Below the pieces are notes generated by a model. That model saw nothing but the letters and a program-made list of their open reading frames with translations, did no database searches and was not told the DNA's origin. A stretch of 64,000 nucleotides of DNA from Virgibacillus sp. SK37 (GTDB taxonomy: Bacteria > Bacillota > Bacilli > Bacillales > Amphibacillaceae), in contig NZ_CP007161.1 in the NCBI RefSeq assembly GCF_000725285.1, positions 496,001-560,000 of the forward strand, given 5' to 3'. A program made the translations under genes and the position numbers. Of the stretch, positions 54,987-63,883 are shown in pieces; positions within the stretch are counted from its first letter, which is position 1; each line of letters starts with the position of its first letter.

Positions 54987-56000
54987 ATGGATGACGTAAT
55001 AAAATTGGATGCAGCAAATTATAAAGACTTATTAAAACATTATATTGACACACAAGATGAACAATCCCTGTATGGAGTTGAACAGGTCAGTAAGTCCTTT
55101 ATTAAAAATCATATACTACCTGAAGAAATTGTGAACTTGCATATTCAGGCTCTTGCTGAACTTTATCCGGAAATGTCGGAAAAATTCCAGCACTCCATGA
55201 ATTTTTTACTGGAAGCCATGATCTCTTATGGACTGGCACATCAAGAATTCCAAATGCTAAGAGAAAAGCAATTTGAAATTAAGTCAGAGATTTCTGTTGC
55301 TGCAAGCATGCAAAATACATTATTAGGGACGACAAAGCCGGAGATCGAAGGGTTGGATATAGGTGTTATCAGCGTTCCTGCCCATCAAATGAATGGAGAC
55401 TATCATCACTTTGTAAAAGGAAAAAATGGTTCGTTAGGAATAGCGATAGCAGATGTTATCGGAAAAGGGATACCAGCTGCTTTATGTATGTCCATGATTA
55501 AATATTCTATGGATAGCTATCCAGAGGATTCCATGGAGCCAAAGTCTATCCTTAAAAATTTAAATCGGGTTGTAGAAAGAAACGTGGATGCAAGCATGTT
55601 TATTACCATGCTTTATGCTCAGTATCTTCCATGTGAACACAAACTCCATTATGCTTCTGCAGGGCATGAGCCAGGTTTTTATTATGATTCAGAAAAAGGA
55701 ACATTTACTGAAATTGAAACAAAAGGCCTTGTGCTCGGCGTTTCTTCAGATGCCGAATACGAGCAGTATGAGTTGAAGGTTAACAAAGGAGATATGGTTA
55801 TCCTACTAACAGATGGCGTTACAGAATGTAGAGATGGTGATCGGTTTATTGAAAGCGAGGAAATCCTTGAAGTAATAAAATCTTATGAAGATTTACCCGC
55901 TCAAGAAATGGTCAATAAGGTATACAAGCATTTTGAGAGACTGCAGGATTTTGAATTAAGAGATGACTTTACTCTGTTAATTTTACGCAGAGAGGTTTAG
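54987..56000 (+). CDS. rsbU: Phosphatase RsbU
   Basis: 337-aa PP2C-type phosphatase that dephosphorylates RsbV~P. The N-terminal four-helix domain (1-~85) binds RsbT; the catalytic part (~120-335) has NGDYHHFV, IADVIGKG, SAGHEPGF, LTDGVTECRD and LRDDFTLLIL. GTG/ATG choice: ATG 54987 behind GAGGTGGGAG. The sigma-B promoter for the downstream genes overlaps its last codons. Confidence 0.95.
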   Translation: MDDVIKLDAANYKDLLKHYIDTQDEQSLYGVEQVSKSFIKNHILPEEIVNLHIQALAELYPEMSEKFQHSMNFLLEAMISYGLAHQEFQMLREKQFEIKSEISVAASMQNTLLGTTKPEIEGLDIGVISVPAHQMNGDYHHFVKGKNGSLGIAIADVIGKGIPAALCMSMIKYSMDSYPEDSMEPKSILKNLNRVVERNVDASMFITMLYAQYLPCEHKLHYASAGHEPGFYYDSEKGTFTEIETKGLVLGVSSDAEYEQYELKVNKGDMVILLTDGVTECRDGDRFIESEEILEVIKSYEDLPAQEMVNKVYKHFERLQDFELRDDFTLLILRREV

Positions 56001-56020
56001 CAACATACTAAATTGGGTAC
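55995..56020 (+). promoter_or_regulatory. Sigma-B-dependent autoregulatory promoter of rsbV-rsbW-sigB-rsbX
   Basis: GTTTAG, 14 nt, GGGTAC: a close match to GTTTAA-N12-15-GGGTAT, located at the end of rsbU and ~85 bp upstream of rsbV, the same place as the known B. subtilis autoregulatory promoter. Confidence 0.85.
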
Positions 56021-56104
56021 AAGGTTAAAGGATAGTAGAGAGTTTATACAATATATTAAATTGTACTACTACATATATTGTGTCTATATAGGAGGATATA
56101 AGAT

Positions 56105-56437
56105 ATGAATTTAACAGTTGATATTACCAATGAAGCAGAGAAGTCGATTGTAAGCCTTTCGGGTGAAATTGATGCATATACAGCACCACAATTAAAGGAT
56201 GCCGTGTTACCGTTAACGAAGACACCAGAACACACGATGGAAATTGATCTGGAAAATGTGAATTATATGGATAGTACGGGTCTTGGTGTATTTATAAGTG
56301 CCTTAAAGTCAACGAAAGAACACGGTAGCAAAATGAAACTGGTTAACATTCAGGATCGGGTTTTGCGCTTATTCAAAATTACGGGTCTAGATGAGATTAT
56401 GGACATAAATTCAACGATTCGGGGTGGAAGTGAGTGA
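56105..56437 (+). CDS. rsbV: Anti-anti-sigma factor RsbV
   Basis: 110-aa STAS protein. When unphosphorylated it binds RsbW and frees SigB. The phosphorylatable Ser57 lies in NYMDSTGLGV. Start ATG 56105 behind AGGAGG. The stop TGA overlaps the rsbW start region (GTGATG). Confidence 0.95.
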   Translation: MNLTVDITNEAEKSIVSLSGEIDAYTAPQLKDAVLPLTKTPEHTMEIDLENVNYMDSTGLGVFISALKSTKEHGSKMKLVNIQDRVLRLFKITGLDEIMDINSTIRGGSE

Positions 56438-56913
56438 TGGAAAAATTTGATTTTGTGGAAATGAAGGTGCCTGCAAAAGCAGAATATGTTGGGGTTATAC
56501 GCCTGAGTATTTCGGGAATTGCCAATCGAATGGGTTTTTCCTATGAAGATATTGAGGATTTGAAGGTTGCTATTTCTGAGGCTATTACGAATACGGTAAC
56601 TCATGCTTATAATGAAAAGGATGAGGGTGAAGTAACGATTGGCTTTGGAATTTATGAAGATCGCCTTGAAATCATGGTTGCTGACCATGGTGGAAGCTTT
56701 GATTTAAATAAGATTAAAAATGATATCGGACCATATAAAAATACAGAATCTGTAGAGAATTTGCGTGAAGGTGGGTTTGGCTTATTCCTTATCAATGCTC
56801 TAATGGATAAAGTAGAAATCACCAACAATTATGGGGTTATAGTTTTAATGACCAAGTACCTTAATGAAGCAGAGGTGGGCTTTGATGACGACCAAATCTC
56901 AACCACACAATAG
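56437..56913 (+). CDS. rsbW: Anti-sigma factor kinase RsbW
   Basis: GHKL kinase of 158 aa that binds and inhibits SigB and phosphorylates RsbV. N-box SEAITNTVTHAY, G1 ADHGGSFD, G2 LREGGFGLFLI are present. I use ATG 56437; the GTG just before (56434) is also in frame and possible. It overlaps sigB by 29 nt. Confidence 0.95.
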   Translation: MEKFDFVEMKVPAKAEYVGVIRLSISGIANRMGFSYEDIEDLKVAISEAITNTVTHAYNEKDEGEVTIGFGIYEDRLEIMVADHGGSFDLNKIKNDIGPYKNTESVENLREGGFGLFLINALMDKVEITNNYGVIVLMTKYLNEAEVGFDDDQISTTQ

Positions 56914-57676
56914 CGGAAGAGATGAGGTTTACCAATGGATTGAATACTTGCAAGAGGAGCCAACCGATGAAGTGGTACAAGAAAAGATTGTGCTAACTTA
57001 CAAGGATCTTGTAGAGTCCATTGCTAGAAAATATTCCAAAAATAGCGCCATTCACGAGGATCTTGTACAGGTAGGTATGATTGGATTATTAGCAGCAGTG
57101 AGAAGGTATGATGCATCATTTGGTAAATCCTTTGAATCTTTTGCTATTCCAACAATAATAGGAGAGATAAAGCGATTCATAAGAGATAAAACATGGAGTG
57201 TCCATGTACCTAGAAGAATCAAAGAACTTGGCCCGAAAATTAAAAAAGCAGTAGATGAATTAACAACTGCTAATCAAGTATCCCCCTCAATCAAAGAAAT
57301 TGCTGATTATCTGGAAGTCACAGAAGAAGATGTTCTGGAAACAATGGAAATGGGTAAAAGTTACAAGGCTTTATCCGTGGATCGAAAGATTGAAGCAGAT
57401 TCCGATGGCAGTACTGTAGCCATTTTGGATTTGGTAGGCAATGACGAAAGTGGATATAATAATGTTGATCAAAAAATGATGCTGGAGAAAATTCTACCTA
57501 TCCTATCAGAAAGGGAGCAGCAGATTTTACAGTGTACGTATTTTGATAATATGAGCCAAAAAGAAACAGGCGAATTGCTAGGGATCTCACAAATGCATGT
57601 CTCCAGGCTACAACGCCGATCTCTACGTAAATTGAGAGAAGCCATACAAGCTGAGAGCACGGAGGTATTTGATTGA
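56885..57676 (+). CDS. sigB: RNA polymerase sigma factor SigB
   Basis: 263-aa alternative sigma factor of the general stress response. Region 2 (EDLVQVGMIGLLAAVRRYD, FAIPTIIGEIKRFIRDK), region 3 and region 4 (SQKETGELLGISQMHVSRLQ) are intact. The start ATG 56885 lies behind GAGGTGG inside rsbW; the longer frame from 56864 runs through the RBS. It overlaps the rsbX start by 4 nt. Its regulon is expected to include the promoters noted in this window. Confidence 0.96.
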   Translation: MTTKSQPHNSGRDEVYQWIEYLQEEPTDEVVQEKIVLTYKDLVESIARKYSKNSAIHEDLVQVGMIGLLAAVRRYDASFGKSFESFAIPTIIGEIKRFIRDKTWSVHVPRRIKELGPKIKKAVDELTTANQVSPSIKEIADYLEVTEEDVLETMEMGKSYKALSVDRKIEADSDGSTVAILDLVGNDESGYNNVDQKMMLEKILPILSEREQQILQCTYFDNMSQKETGELLGISQMHVSRLQRRSLRKLREAIQAESTEVFD

Positions 57677-58263
57677 GTTACAATAGAGTAGATGTATCTG
57701 TATTCCAGAAGGCGAAAAAAGGTAATTACTACTGTGGAGACAGTTACTTTTATACGGAAACAGAAAATGAGTTTGTCTGCGCTATTGCAGACGGTTTGGG
57801 GAGTGGAGAATTTGCCAAGGAGTCTTCCCAAATCGTTATCGAAATAATAAAAAGTAATATCCACTCATCCATTGAGCAACTTATAAAAAAGTGTAATCAG
57901 CAACTAACAGGAAAACGAGGAGTGGTCGTTGGGATCTTAAAATTGGACTTTAAGACAAAGACATACTCCTTTTCATCGATCGGAAATATAGGAGTAATGA
58001 CCATTCCTAAGGGTAAAAAGAAGATACGTAATATACCTAATGCTGGTTATTTAGCTGGATACCATCGCCCGTTTAAGGTGATCCAGGAAAAGCTTGAACC
58101 GGAAACGAATTTTATTATGTTCTCTGATGGCGTCTCGGATAAAGACCTTTCGCAGAAATTTTTACTGAACACAGATGTGGAAATGATTACTAAAGTTTTT
58201 GATTATACAAGCGGGGCAGTCAAAGAAGATGATACAACGTTAATTGCAATCAGGTACAAGTAA
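57673..58263 (+). CDS. rsbX: Feedback phosphatase RsbX
   Basis: 196-aa PP2C phosphatase that dephosphorylates RsbS/RsbR and resets the stressosome. YYCGDSYF, ICAIADGLGSGEFAKES-type motif (CAIADGLGSGE), SSIGNIGV, FSDGVSD and KEDDTTLIAI are conserved. The TTG start 57673 overlaps the sigB stop, 8 nt after GGAGG. Last gene of the operon, followed by a terminator. Confidence 0.93.
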   Translation: MSYNRVDVSVFQKAKKGNYYCGDSYFYTETENEFVCAIADGLGSGEFAKESSQIVIEIIKSNIHSSIEQLIKKCNQQLTGKRGVVVGILKLDFKTKTYSFSSIGNIGVMTIPKGKKKIRNIPNAGYLAGYHRPFKVIQEKLEPETNFIMFSDGVSDKDLSQKFLLNTDVEMITKVFDYTSGAVKEDDTTLIAIRYK

Positions 58264-58268
58264 AGGTT

Positions 58269-58297
58269 AAAAAGGCTGACAATGTCGGTCTTTTTTT
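58269..58297 (+). terminator. Terminator of the sigB operon
   Basis: 12-bp stem AAAAAGGCTGAC / GTCGGTCTTTTT (two G-U pairs), AAT loop and T's. Confidence 0.85.
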
Positions 58298-58331
58298 GTT
58301 TTTGGCTCTAAAATAATGACTCTAAAATTTT

Positions 58332-58430
58332 TGTTGGGTTTATTCAGAGATTCGGAAAATGAATAAACTATGAACTATCTTGTGTTAGATGGAGTAATTA
58401 ATTTTACAGAGGAAGCACCCATTGATTTGC
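58332..58430. repeat. Composite-repeat remnant, copy C
   Basis: TTGGGTTTATTCAGAGATTC, then GGAGTAATTAATTTTACAGA, GGAAGCACCCATTGATTTGC. This is the inverted counterpart of 28147-28238 in copy A, arm 1 plus the adjoining core edge. The rest of the element is missing. Confidence 0.8.
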
Positions 58431-58514
58431 CAAGTGTCGCGAGGATTTTCGTTTCTAATGGAGTCTTGTCTTTTTAAGTGATAAAATAATTGTATAGAAG
58501 AAGGAGGAAGACAT

Positions 58515-60683
58515 GTGGATAATGAGTTAAACATGGAACTGTTGCAATGGGTTTCTAAAGAGACCAAAGTTAATACTTCAATTGTACATAAAGTTATCGA
58601 TTTATTAGATGAAGGAAATACGGTCCCATTTATTGCGCGTTATCGAAAAGAAATGACAGGTGGACTTGATGAAGTCCAAATTAAATCTGTACAAGATAAA
58701 TGGGCATATGCGGTGAATCTCTCAGATAGAAAACAAGAAGTAATAAGAATTATTGACGAACAAGGTAAACTGACGGAAGAACTTGAGAAAGAGATTAACG
58801 AGGCCACTCAATTACAAAGAGTTGAGGATCTATACCGCCCGTATAAACAAAAACGGAGGACGAAGGCTACCATCGCCAAAGAAAAAGGTCTGGAGCCTCT
58901 GGCAAAACAGGTTTGGGAGCAGCAACAGATCGACTTGACCGCCGAAGCAAAGAAATATATATCAGAAGAGCATGAACTTCAGGTCGTAGAAGATGTGTTA
59001 GCAGGCGTAAACGATATAATTGCCGAGTGGATCTCTGATGACCCGGAATACCGTGAGTATATTAGAGAAGAAACATTCAAACGTGGTAGTATCATTTCTG
59101 AATTAAAAGCAGCTGAAAAAGATGAAAAAAGTGTTTACGAAATGTACTATGAATTTAATGAAGCAATTCGTTCCATGGTATCACATCGAATTTTAGCGTT
59201 GAACCGTGGAGAAAAAGAAGAAGTGCTGAAGGTTACAGTAGAACCACCTGCTGAAAAAATCAATGACTATCTTGTTAAAAAATTAATTAAACAGGATACA
59301 AGTGAGCAGGTTGTTGAATTGTTAAAAGAAGCAATTAACGATAGTTACAAAAGATTAATTCAGCCATCGGTAGAGAGGGAAATACGGAACGGGCTAACTG
59401 AAAAAGCCGAACAACAGGCAATAGAGGTTTTTTCCAAGAATCTTAATAATTTGTTACTACAACCTCCATTGAAAGGAAAAACAATTTTAGGAGTCGACCC
59501 TGCATTTCGAACCGGTTGTAAACTTGCGACAGTTGATGAGACAGGAAAGGTGCTTGACGTTGGTGTGATGTATCCGACGGCTCCAAAGCATGATACAGCT
59601 GGTGCAGAAAAGATAGTAATGAATTTTATAAGAAAGCATCACGTTGAGTTGATAGCAATTGGCAATGGCACTGCATCAAGAGAAACAGAACAGTTTATAT
59701 CAGATGTAATAGGAAAAAATAAACTGGATATTCCTTACATTATTGTTAATGAAGCCGGAGCAAGTGTGTATTCTGCTTCTAAACTAGCGCGTGAGGAATT
59801 TCCAGATTTACAGGTAGAAGAAAGAAGTGCGGCCTCCATTGCTCGCCGAGTTCAGGATCCATTGGCTGAACTAGTTAAAATTGACCCAAAATCAATTGGT
59901 GTAGGGCAGTATCAGCATGATGTCGGACAAAAAGCGTTAAATGAATCTTTAACCTTTGTTGTAGAAACTGCGGTTAACCAAGTTGGAGTGAATGTTAATA
60001 CTGCTTCTTCATCTCTATTGCAATATGTATCCGGTTTGAGTAAGGCAGTGGCTAATAATATTGTGAAGCAGCGGAACGAAGAGGGGAAGTTTACTAATCG
60101 AAAGCAGTTAAAAAAGATCCCTCGTTTGGGTGCGAAAACTTATGAACAGGGAATCGGATTTTTGCGTATTATTGATGGAGATCATCCCTTGGATCGTACG
60201 CCAATTCATCCGGAAAGTTATAAGCAAACAGAACAACTATTAAAATTACTTGATTGTGAGTTACATGATATCGGTTCGGAAAAATTAAGAGAAAAAGTAA
60301 ACACAGTAGATAAAAAAGAACTCGCAAAAGAATTAGAAATAGGGGAGCCAACTTTATTGGATATTATTGGGGCTCTCGGACGTCCCGAGCGCGATCCACG
60401 TGATGACTTTCCACAGCCTCTGTTGAAGCAAAATGTACTAAGCTTAGAAGATTTAAAGCCAGGTATGGAAATGCAGGGAACAGTAAGGAATGTGGTGGAT
60501 TTCGGTGTGTTTGTAGATATTGGAGTTAAGCAGGATGGCCTTGTGCATATCTCCAAAATGTCAAATTCCTTTGTGAAACACCCTATGGATATAGCCTCAG
60601 TTGGCGATGTAGTGACTGTATGGGTAGAACAAATTGATGCAAATAAAGGTAGAATAGCTCTATCTATGATTAAAAGCGAATAA
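58515..60683 (+). CDS. tex: RNA-binding transcriptional accessory protein Tex
   Basis: 722-aa Tex/YdcI protein. N-terminal helical Tex domain (VPFIARYRKEMTGGLDE near 38-54), YqgF/RuvC-like domain (GVDPAFRTGCKLA near 329), helix-hairpin-helix repeats, and a C-terminal S1 RNA-binding domain (~645-720: GTVRNVVDFGVFVDIG). It links transcription and translation in nucleic-acid processing. GTG 58515 follows AAGGAGG. Position after rsbX is as in B. subtilis. Confidence 0.95.
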   Translation: MDNELNMELLQWVSKETKVNTSIVHKVIDLLDEGNTVPFIARYRKEMTGGLDEVQIKSVQDKWAYAVNLSDRKQEVIRIIDEQGKLTEELEKEINEATQLQRVEDLYRPYKQKRRTKATIAKEKGLEPLAKQVWEQQQIDLTAEAKKYISEEHELQVVEDVLAGVNDIIAEWISDDPEYREYIREETFKRGSIISELKAAEKDEKSVYEMYYEFNEAIRSMVSHRILALNRGEKEEVLKVTVEPPAEKINDYLVKKLIKQDTSEQVVELLKEAINDSYKRLIQPSVEREIRNGLTEKAEQQAIEVFSKNLNNLLLQPPLKGKTILGVDPAFRTGCKLATVDETGKVLDVGVMYPTAPKHDTAGAEKIVMNFIRKHHVELIAIGNGTASRETEQFISDVIGKNKLDIPYIIVNEAGASVYSASKLAREEFPDLQVEERSAASIARRVQDPLAELVKIDPKSIGVGQYQHDVGQKALNESLTFVVETAVNQVGVNVNTASSSLLQYVSGLSKAVANNIVKQRNEEGKFTNRKQLKKIPRLGAKTYEQGIGFLRIIDGDHPLDRTPIHPESYKQTEQLLKLLDCELHDIGSEKLREKVNTVDKKELAKELEIGEPTLLDIIGALGRPERDPRDDFPQPLLKQNVLSLEDLKPGMEMQGTVRNVVDFGVFVDIGVKQDGLVHISKMSNSFVKHPMDIASVGDVVTVWVEQIDANKGRIALSMIKSE

Positions 60684-60688
60684 CAAAA

Positions 60689-60724
60689 GGAAGAGGATGT
60701 TCTAAACATAGAACATCCTCTTTC
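60689..60724. terminator. Bidirectional terminator between tex and katA
   Basis: AAGAGGATGTTCT / AGAACATCCTCTT perfect 13-bp stem. Confidence 0.88.
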
Positions 60725-60735
60725 CATGTATATAT

Positions 60736-62220
60736 TTATTCTTTTTCACTTGCAGCTTCTACTTCGCTTAATGAGATTCCTAAAGCATTGGCTACCCCTT
60801 CTCCATAAGCGGGGTCTGCTTTATAGCAATGATTGATATGACGTAGCTTAATGTGCTTATCTACTCCGCGCATGTTACGTGCAGTGTTTTCAAACAATAG
60901 TTGTTTTTGTTCAGGATTCATTAGATTAAATAGACGTCCTGGTTGTTCGAAGTAATTGTCATCATCTTCCCGGAAGTCCCATCTGTCTGCATCCCCGTTT
61001 ATTGCGAGACTAGGCTCTTTGTATTCTGGTTGATCTTTCCACTCACCATAACTGTTAGGGGCATAATGCAACTGACTGCCTTTATTACCATCAACCCTCA
61101 TTGCTCCATCTCGATGGAAGCTATGAAATGGACATTTTGGTTGGTTAACTGGAATTTGATGATGATTTACACCAAGACGGTAGCGTTGTGCATCACCGTA
61201 TGAGAATAATCTGCCTTGTAGCATTTTGTCAGGAGAAAATCCTATTCCGGGTACTACGTTAGCAGGCGTGAAAGCGGCCTGCTCTACTTCAGCAAAGTAG
61301 TTATCGGGATTACGGTTAAGCTCCCATTCTCCAACTTCGATTAATGGGAAGTCCTTTTTATACCAAACTTTTGTGAGGTCAAATGGATTATAAGGCATAT
61401 TATTTGCCTGTTCTTCTGTCATTACTTGAATGTACATCTTCCATTTAGGAAAGTTTCCATTTTCTATGTTTTCATAAAGGTCACGTTGATGACTTTCACG
61501 GTCTGCACCCACAAGATCCTGTGCTTCTTGGTCAGTTAAATTTTCGATTCCTTGTTGGGAACGCATATGAAATTTCACCCATACTCGTTCGTTTTGATCA
61601 TTAATCATACTGAATGTATGGCTGCCAAAACCATGCATATGACGGTAAGACTTAGGAATTCCGCGTTCACTCATTACAATTGTAACCTGATGAAGAGCTT
61701 CAGGAAGGTTCGTCCAGAAATCCCAGTTGTTGTTTGCGCTTCTCATATTTGTGCGAGGATCACGCTTAACAGCATGGTTTAAATCCGGGAATATTAATGG
61801 ATCTCTAAAGAAGAAAACAGGTGTGTTATTTCCTACAAGATCCCAGTTACCTTCCTCTGTATAAAACCTCATGGCAAACCCACGGATATCCCGTTCAGCA
61901 TCTGCGGCTCCTCTTTCACCTGCCACGGAAGAAAAACGAACGAACATGTCAGTTTTCTTACCTATTTCTGAAAATACTTTAGCGTTTGTATATTTAGTAA
62001 TGTCATTTGTTACAGTAAAAGTACCATAAGCTCCAGATCCCTTTGCATGCATTCTACGTTCTGGAATCACTTCTCTATCGAAATGAGCAAGCTTTTCCAA
62101 GAACCAAACATCTTGTAGAAGCATAGGTCCTCTAGGTCCAGCTGTCATGGAGTTCTGATAGTCAGGTACTGGAGCACCTGCTGCAGTTGTTAACTTATTA
62201 TTATTATTTTTATCACTCAT
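60736..62220 (-). CDS. katA: Catalase
   Basis: 494-aa monofunctional small-subunit heme catalase, complete. Catalytic His58 ([12 protein letters not shown]), the Asn of [12 protein letters not shown], and the proximal heme tyrosine in [13 protein letters not shown] are visible. It decomposes hydrogen peroxide. In Bacillus katA is PerR-controlled, and a PerR-box-like site lies 24 bp upstream. It sits between tex and the sprT-like gene, unlike B. subtilis where katA is elsewhere. Confidence 0.95.
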   Translation of the reverse strand: MSDKNNNNKLTTAAGAPVPDYQNSMTAGPRGPMLLQDVWFLEKLAHFDREVIPERRMHAKGSGAYGTFTVTNDITKYTNAKVFSEIGKKTDMFVRFSSVAGERGAADAERDIRGFAMRFYTEEGNWDLVGNNTPVFFFRDPLIFPDLNHAVKRDPRTNMRSANNNWDFWTNLPEALHQVTIVMSERGIPKSYRHMHGFGSHTFSMINDQNERVWVKFHMRSQQGIENLTDQEAQDLVGADRESHQRDLYENIENGNFPKWKMYIQVMTEEQANNMPYNPFDLTKVWYKKDFPLIEVGEWELNRNPDNYFAEVEQAAFTPANVVPGIGFSPDKMLQGRLFSYGDAQRYRLGVNHHQIPVNQPKCPFHSFHRDGAMRVDGNKGSQLHYAPNSYGEWKDQPEYKEPSLAINGDADRWDFREDDDNYFEQPGRLFNLMNPEQKQLLFENTARNMRGVDKHIKLRHINHCYKADPAYGEGVANALGISLSEVEAASEKE

Positions 62221-62243
62221 TATAAAAGCACCTCCGAAGTTAT

Positions 62244-62258
62244 TTACAATAATTATAA
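62244..62258. promoter_or_regulatory. PerR-box-like site upstream of katA
   Basis: TTACAATAATTATAA, 13 of 14 to the PerR box TTATAATNATTATAA, in the katA 5' region. It would allow peroxide-induced katA expression. Confidence 0.75.
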
Positions 62259-62467
62259 TATCATAGTAATTATTAAATATCCATTATAAAGTATGTATAT
62301 TCTATATAAACTTAAAATATGACAAGCAATTTGATGATTACTATAATAGATGAAGAGTTGAAAAGTATTTATCAAATTTTATCAATTAATATGGATAATT
62401 GATAAAAAGTTCAAGATATAATATGTAAATTAATTATAATACAAATAGATTAAAAATCAATATTTAG

Positions 62468-62482
62468 TTATAGTAATTATAA
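62468..62482. promoter_or_regulatory. PerR-box-like site upstream of the sprT-like gene
   Basis: TTATAGTAATTATAA, 13 of 14 to the same consensus, 11 bp upstream of the -35 element of the sprT-like gene and about 250 bp from katA. A poorer match lies at 62332-62346 (11 of 14). The rest of 62221-62553 is very AT-rich. Confidence 0.5.
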
Positions 62483-62493
62483 ATAAAAGTGTT

Positions 62494-62522
62494 TTGCTGG
62501 CTCGACGGTAAAATGATAATAT
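62494..62522 (+). promoter_or_regulatory. Promoter of the sprT-like gene
   Basis: TTGCTG, 17 nt, TAATAT; 31 bp before the start codon. Confidence 0.6.
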
Positions 62523-62553
62523 AGTGGAGATAACAAAAGGAGGAAGGGAGAAA

Positions 62554-63015
62554 ATGATGCAATTATTAAATGAAAAAGAGCTTTTCTCTCTTGTTAACGA
62601 GCTTTCGTTAACGTATTTTCAAAAACCCTTCATAGATAAAGTGACCTTTAACCATAGACTCCGTACCACAGGAGGTAGATACATACCAAATAAAAGAGTT
62701 GTCGAGTTAAACCCCAAATACTTTATCGAAGGTGATAAGGGAGAGTTTATCGGAATAATAAAACACGAACTATGCCATTATCATCTCCATATAGAAGGTA
62801 AGGGATATAAACATGGTGATAAAGAATTCAAAGACCTATTGAGAGCGACTGGTTCTCCAAGACATTGTAGCCCTCTTCCTTCCCATAAAATAGAACACAA
62901 GCATATATACAAATGTAAAAAATGTGGTTTCATATATAATAGGAGAAGAAGGGTTAATACCCAAAAGTATAGCTGTGGTAAATGCAGGGGCAGGCTTAAG
63001 GAAGTAAAGGAATAA
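62554..63015 (+). CDS. ydcK: SprT family zinc-metalloprotease-like protein (YdcK)
   Basis: 153-aa SprT-like protein. The zincin motif KHELCHYHLH gives His71, Glu72 and His75; the C-terminal zinc ribbon has YKCKKCGF and SCGKCRG. Eukaryotic SPRTN relatives cleave DNA-protein crosslinks; the bacterial role is not established. ATG 62554 (or 62557) follows AAGGAGGAAGGG. It precedes the tRNA cluster, as ydcK precedes trnS in B. subtilis. Confidence 0.88.
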   Translation: MMQLLNEKELFSLVNELSLTYFQKPFIDKVTFNHRLRTTGGRYIPNKRVVELNPKYFIEGDKGEFIGIIKHELCHYHLHIEGKGYKHGDKEFKDLLRATGSPRHCSPLPSHKIEHKHIYKCKKCGFIYNRRRRVNTQKYSCGKCRGRLKEVKE

Positions 63016-63042
63016 AAAATATAAAAAAATTACTATTATTTA

Positions 63043-63071
63043 TTGACGAAATGTGTCATCCGTGTTAAATT
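63043..63071 (+). promoter_or_regulatory. tRNA operon promoter P1
   Basis: TTGACG, 17 nt, TAAATT. Confidence 0.65.
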
Positions 63072-63126
63072 AAATAAGCTGTTAAATTACAGCGACACAG
63101 TCATTAATTTTTCGACGAAAAAGTTA

Positions 63127-63155
63127 TTGACAATTGTTAATAGATATTGTATTAT
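63127..63155 (+). promoter_or_regulatory. tRNA operon promoter P2
   Basis: TTGACA, 17 nt, TATTAT; start expected ~30 bp before tRNA-Asn. The strongest sigma-A-like promoter seen in the window. Confidence 0.8.
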
Positions 63156-63190
63156 ATATTTCGTTGTCCAATACAATATTAATATACTAT

Positions 63191-63265
63191 TCCACAGTAG
63201 CTCAGTGGTAGAGCTATCGGCTGTTAACCGATCGGTCGTAGGTTCGAATCCTACCTGTGGAGCCA
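63191..63265 (+). tRNA. tRNA-Asn (GTT)
   Basis: Full cloverleaf: acceptor TCCACAG / CTGTGGA, D-loop AGCTCAGTGGTAGAGC, anticodon GTT in CTGTTAA, T-arm GTAGGTTCGAATCCTAC, encoded CCA. First gene of the cluster. Confidence 0.97.
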
Positions 63266-63268
63266 AGT

Positions 63269-63359
63269 GGAGAAGTACTCAAGTGGCTGAAGAGGCGCCC
63301 CTGCTAAGGGTGTAGGTCGTGTAAGCGGCGCGAGGGTTCAAATCCCTCCTTCTCCGCCA
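63269..63359 (+). tRNA. tRNA-Ser (GCT)
   Basis: 91-nt class II tRNA: acceptor GGAGAAG / CTTCTCC, anticodon GCT in CTGCTAA, long variable arm, T-arm GGGTTCAAATCCC, encoded CCA. It begins 3 nt after tRNA-Asn. Confidence 0.97.
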
Positions 63360-63366
63360 TTTATAT

Positions 63367-63438
63367 GGCCCGTTGGTCAAGCGGTTAAGACACCGCCCTT
63401 TCACGGCGGTAACACGGGTTCGAATCCCGTACGGGTCA
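63367..63438 (+). tRNA. tRNA-Glu (TTC)
   Basis: Acceptor GGCCCGT / ACGGGTC (one G-U), anticodon TTC in CTTTCAC, T-arm CGGGTTCGAATCCCG. CCA is not encoded, unlike most neighbours. Confidence 0.96.
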
Positions 63439-63463
63439 TCTTTTCTTAAAAATAAATAGGTTG

Positions 63464-63540
63464 GGTCCGGTAGTTCAGTTGGTTAGAATGCCTGCCTGTC
63501 ACGCAGGAGGTCGCGGGTTCGAGTCCCGTCCGGACCGCCA
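63464..63540 (+). tRNA. tRNA-Asp (GTC)
   Basis: Acceptor GGTCCGG / CCGGACC, anticodon GTC in CTGTCAC, T-arm GCGGGTTCGAGTCCCGT, encoded CCA. Confidence 0.97.
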
Positions 63541-63545
63541 GATGT

Positions 63546-63620
63546 TGGGCTATAGCCAAGCGGTAAGGCATCGGGTTTTGATCCCGTGTATCCTAGGTTC
63601 GAATCCTAGTAGCCCAGCCA
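63546..63620 (+). tRNA. tRNA-Gln (TTG)
   Basis: Acceptor TGGGCTA / TAGCCCA, anticodon TTG in TTTTGAT, T-arm CTAGGTTCGAATCCTAG, encoded CCA. Confidence 0.97.
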
Positions 63621-63730
63621 TTTTATTTTCATGGAGAGGAAATATCGCTATTTGTTAACGTAATGAGTCTATATAATGAACAAAGTTATATATACTATTA
63701 ATTGATAGTATTTTTTTATTTGATAAACAA

Positions 63731-63756
63731 GAACCATTAGCTCAGTTGGAAGAGCA
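63731..63756 (+). pseudogene. 5' fragment of tRNA-Lys
   Basis: GAACCATTAGCTCAGTTGGA followed by AGAGCA matches the first 26 nt of the intact tRNA-Lys at 63884 with two substitutions, then diverges. No anticodon or T-arm follows, so it cannot make a tRNA. Confidence 0.8.
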
Positions 63757-63883
63757 ACGAGCAATACATCTACCGAATAAACTACGAGTAACCCCGATGC
63801 AAAAACATCTTTGAACAAGCAAGTAGAAGCAGGGGTCCACTTGATGAACATGAATCATAACTATAGAAATACTCATTTAATAT

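Noticed and set aside
60218-60727. 169-aa minus-strand frame
   Set aside because: Antisense to tex; no family features.
63669-63851. 60-aa minus-strand frame in the tRNA cluster
   Set aside because: Overlaps the tRNA-Lys fragment; no RBS or recognisable motif.
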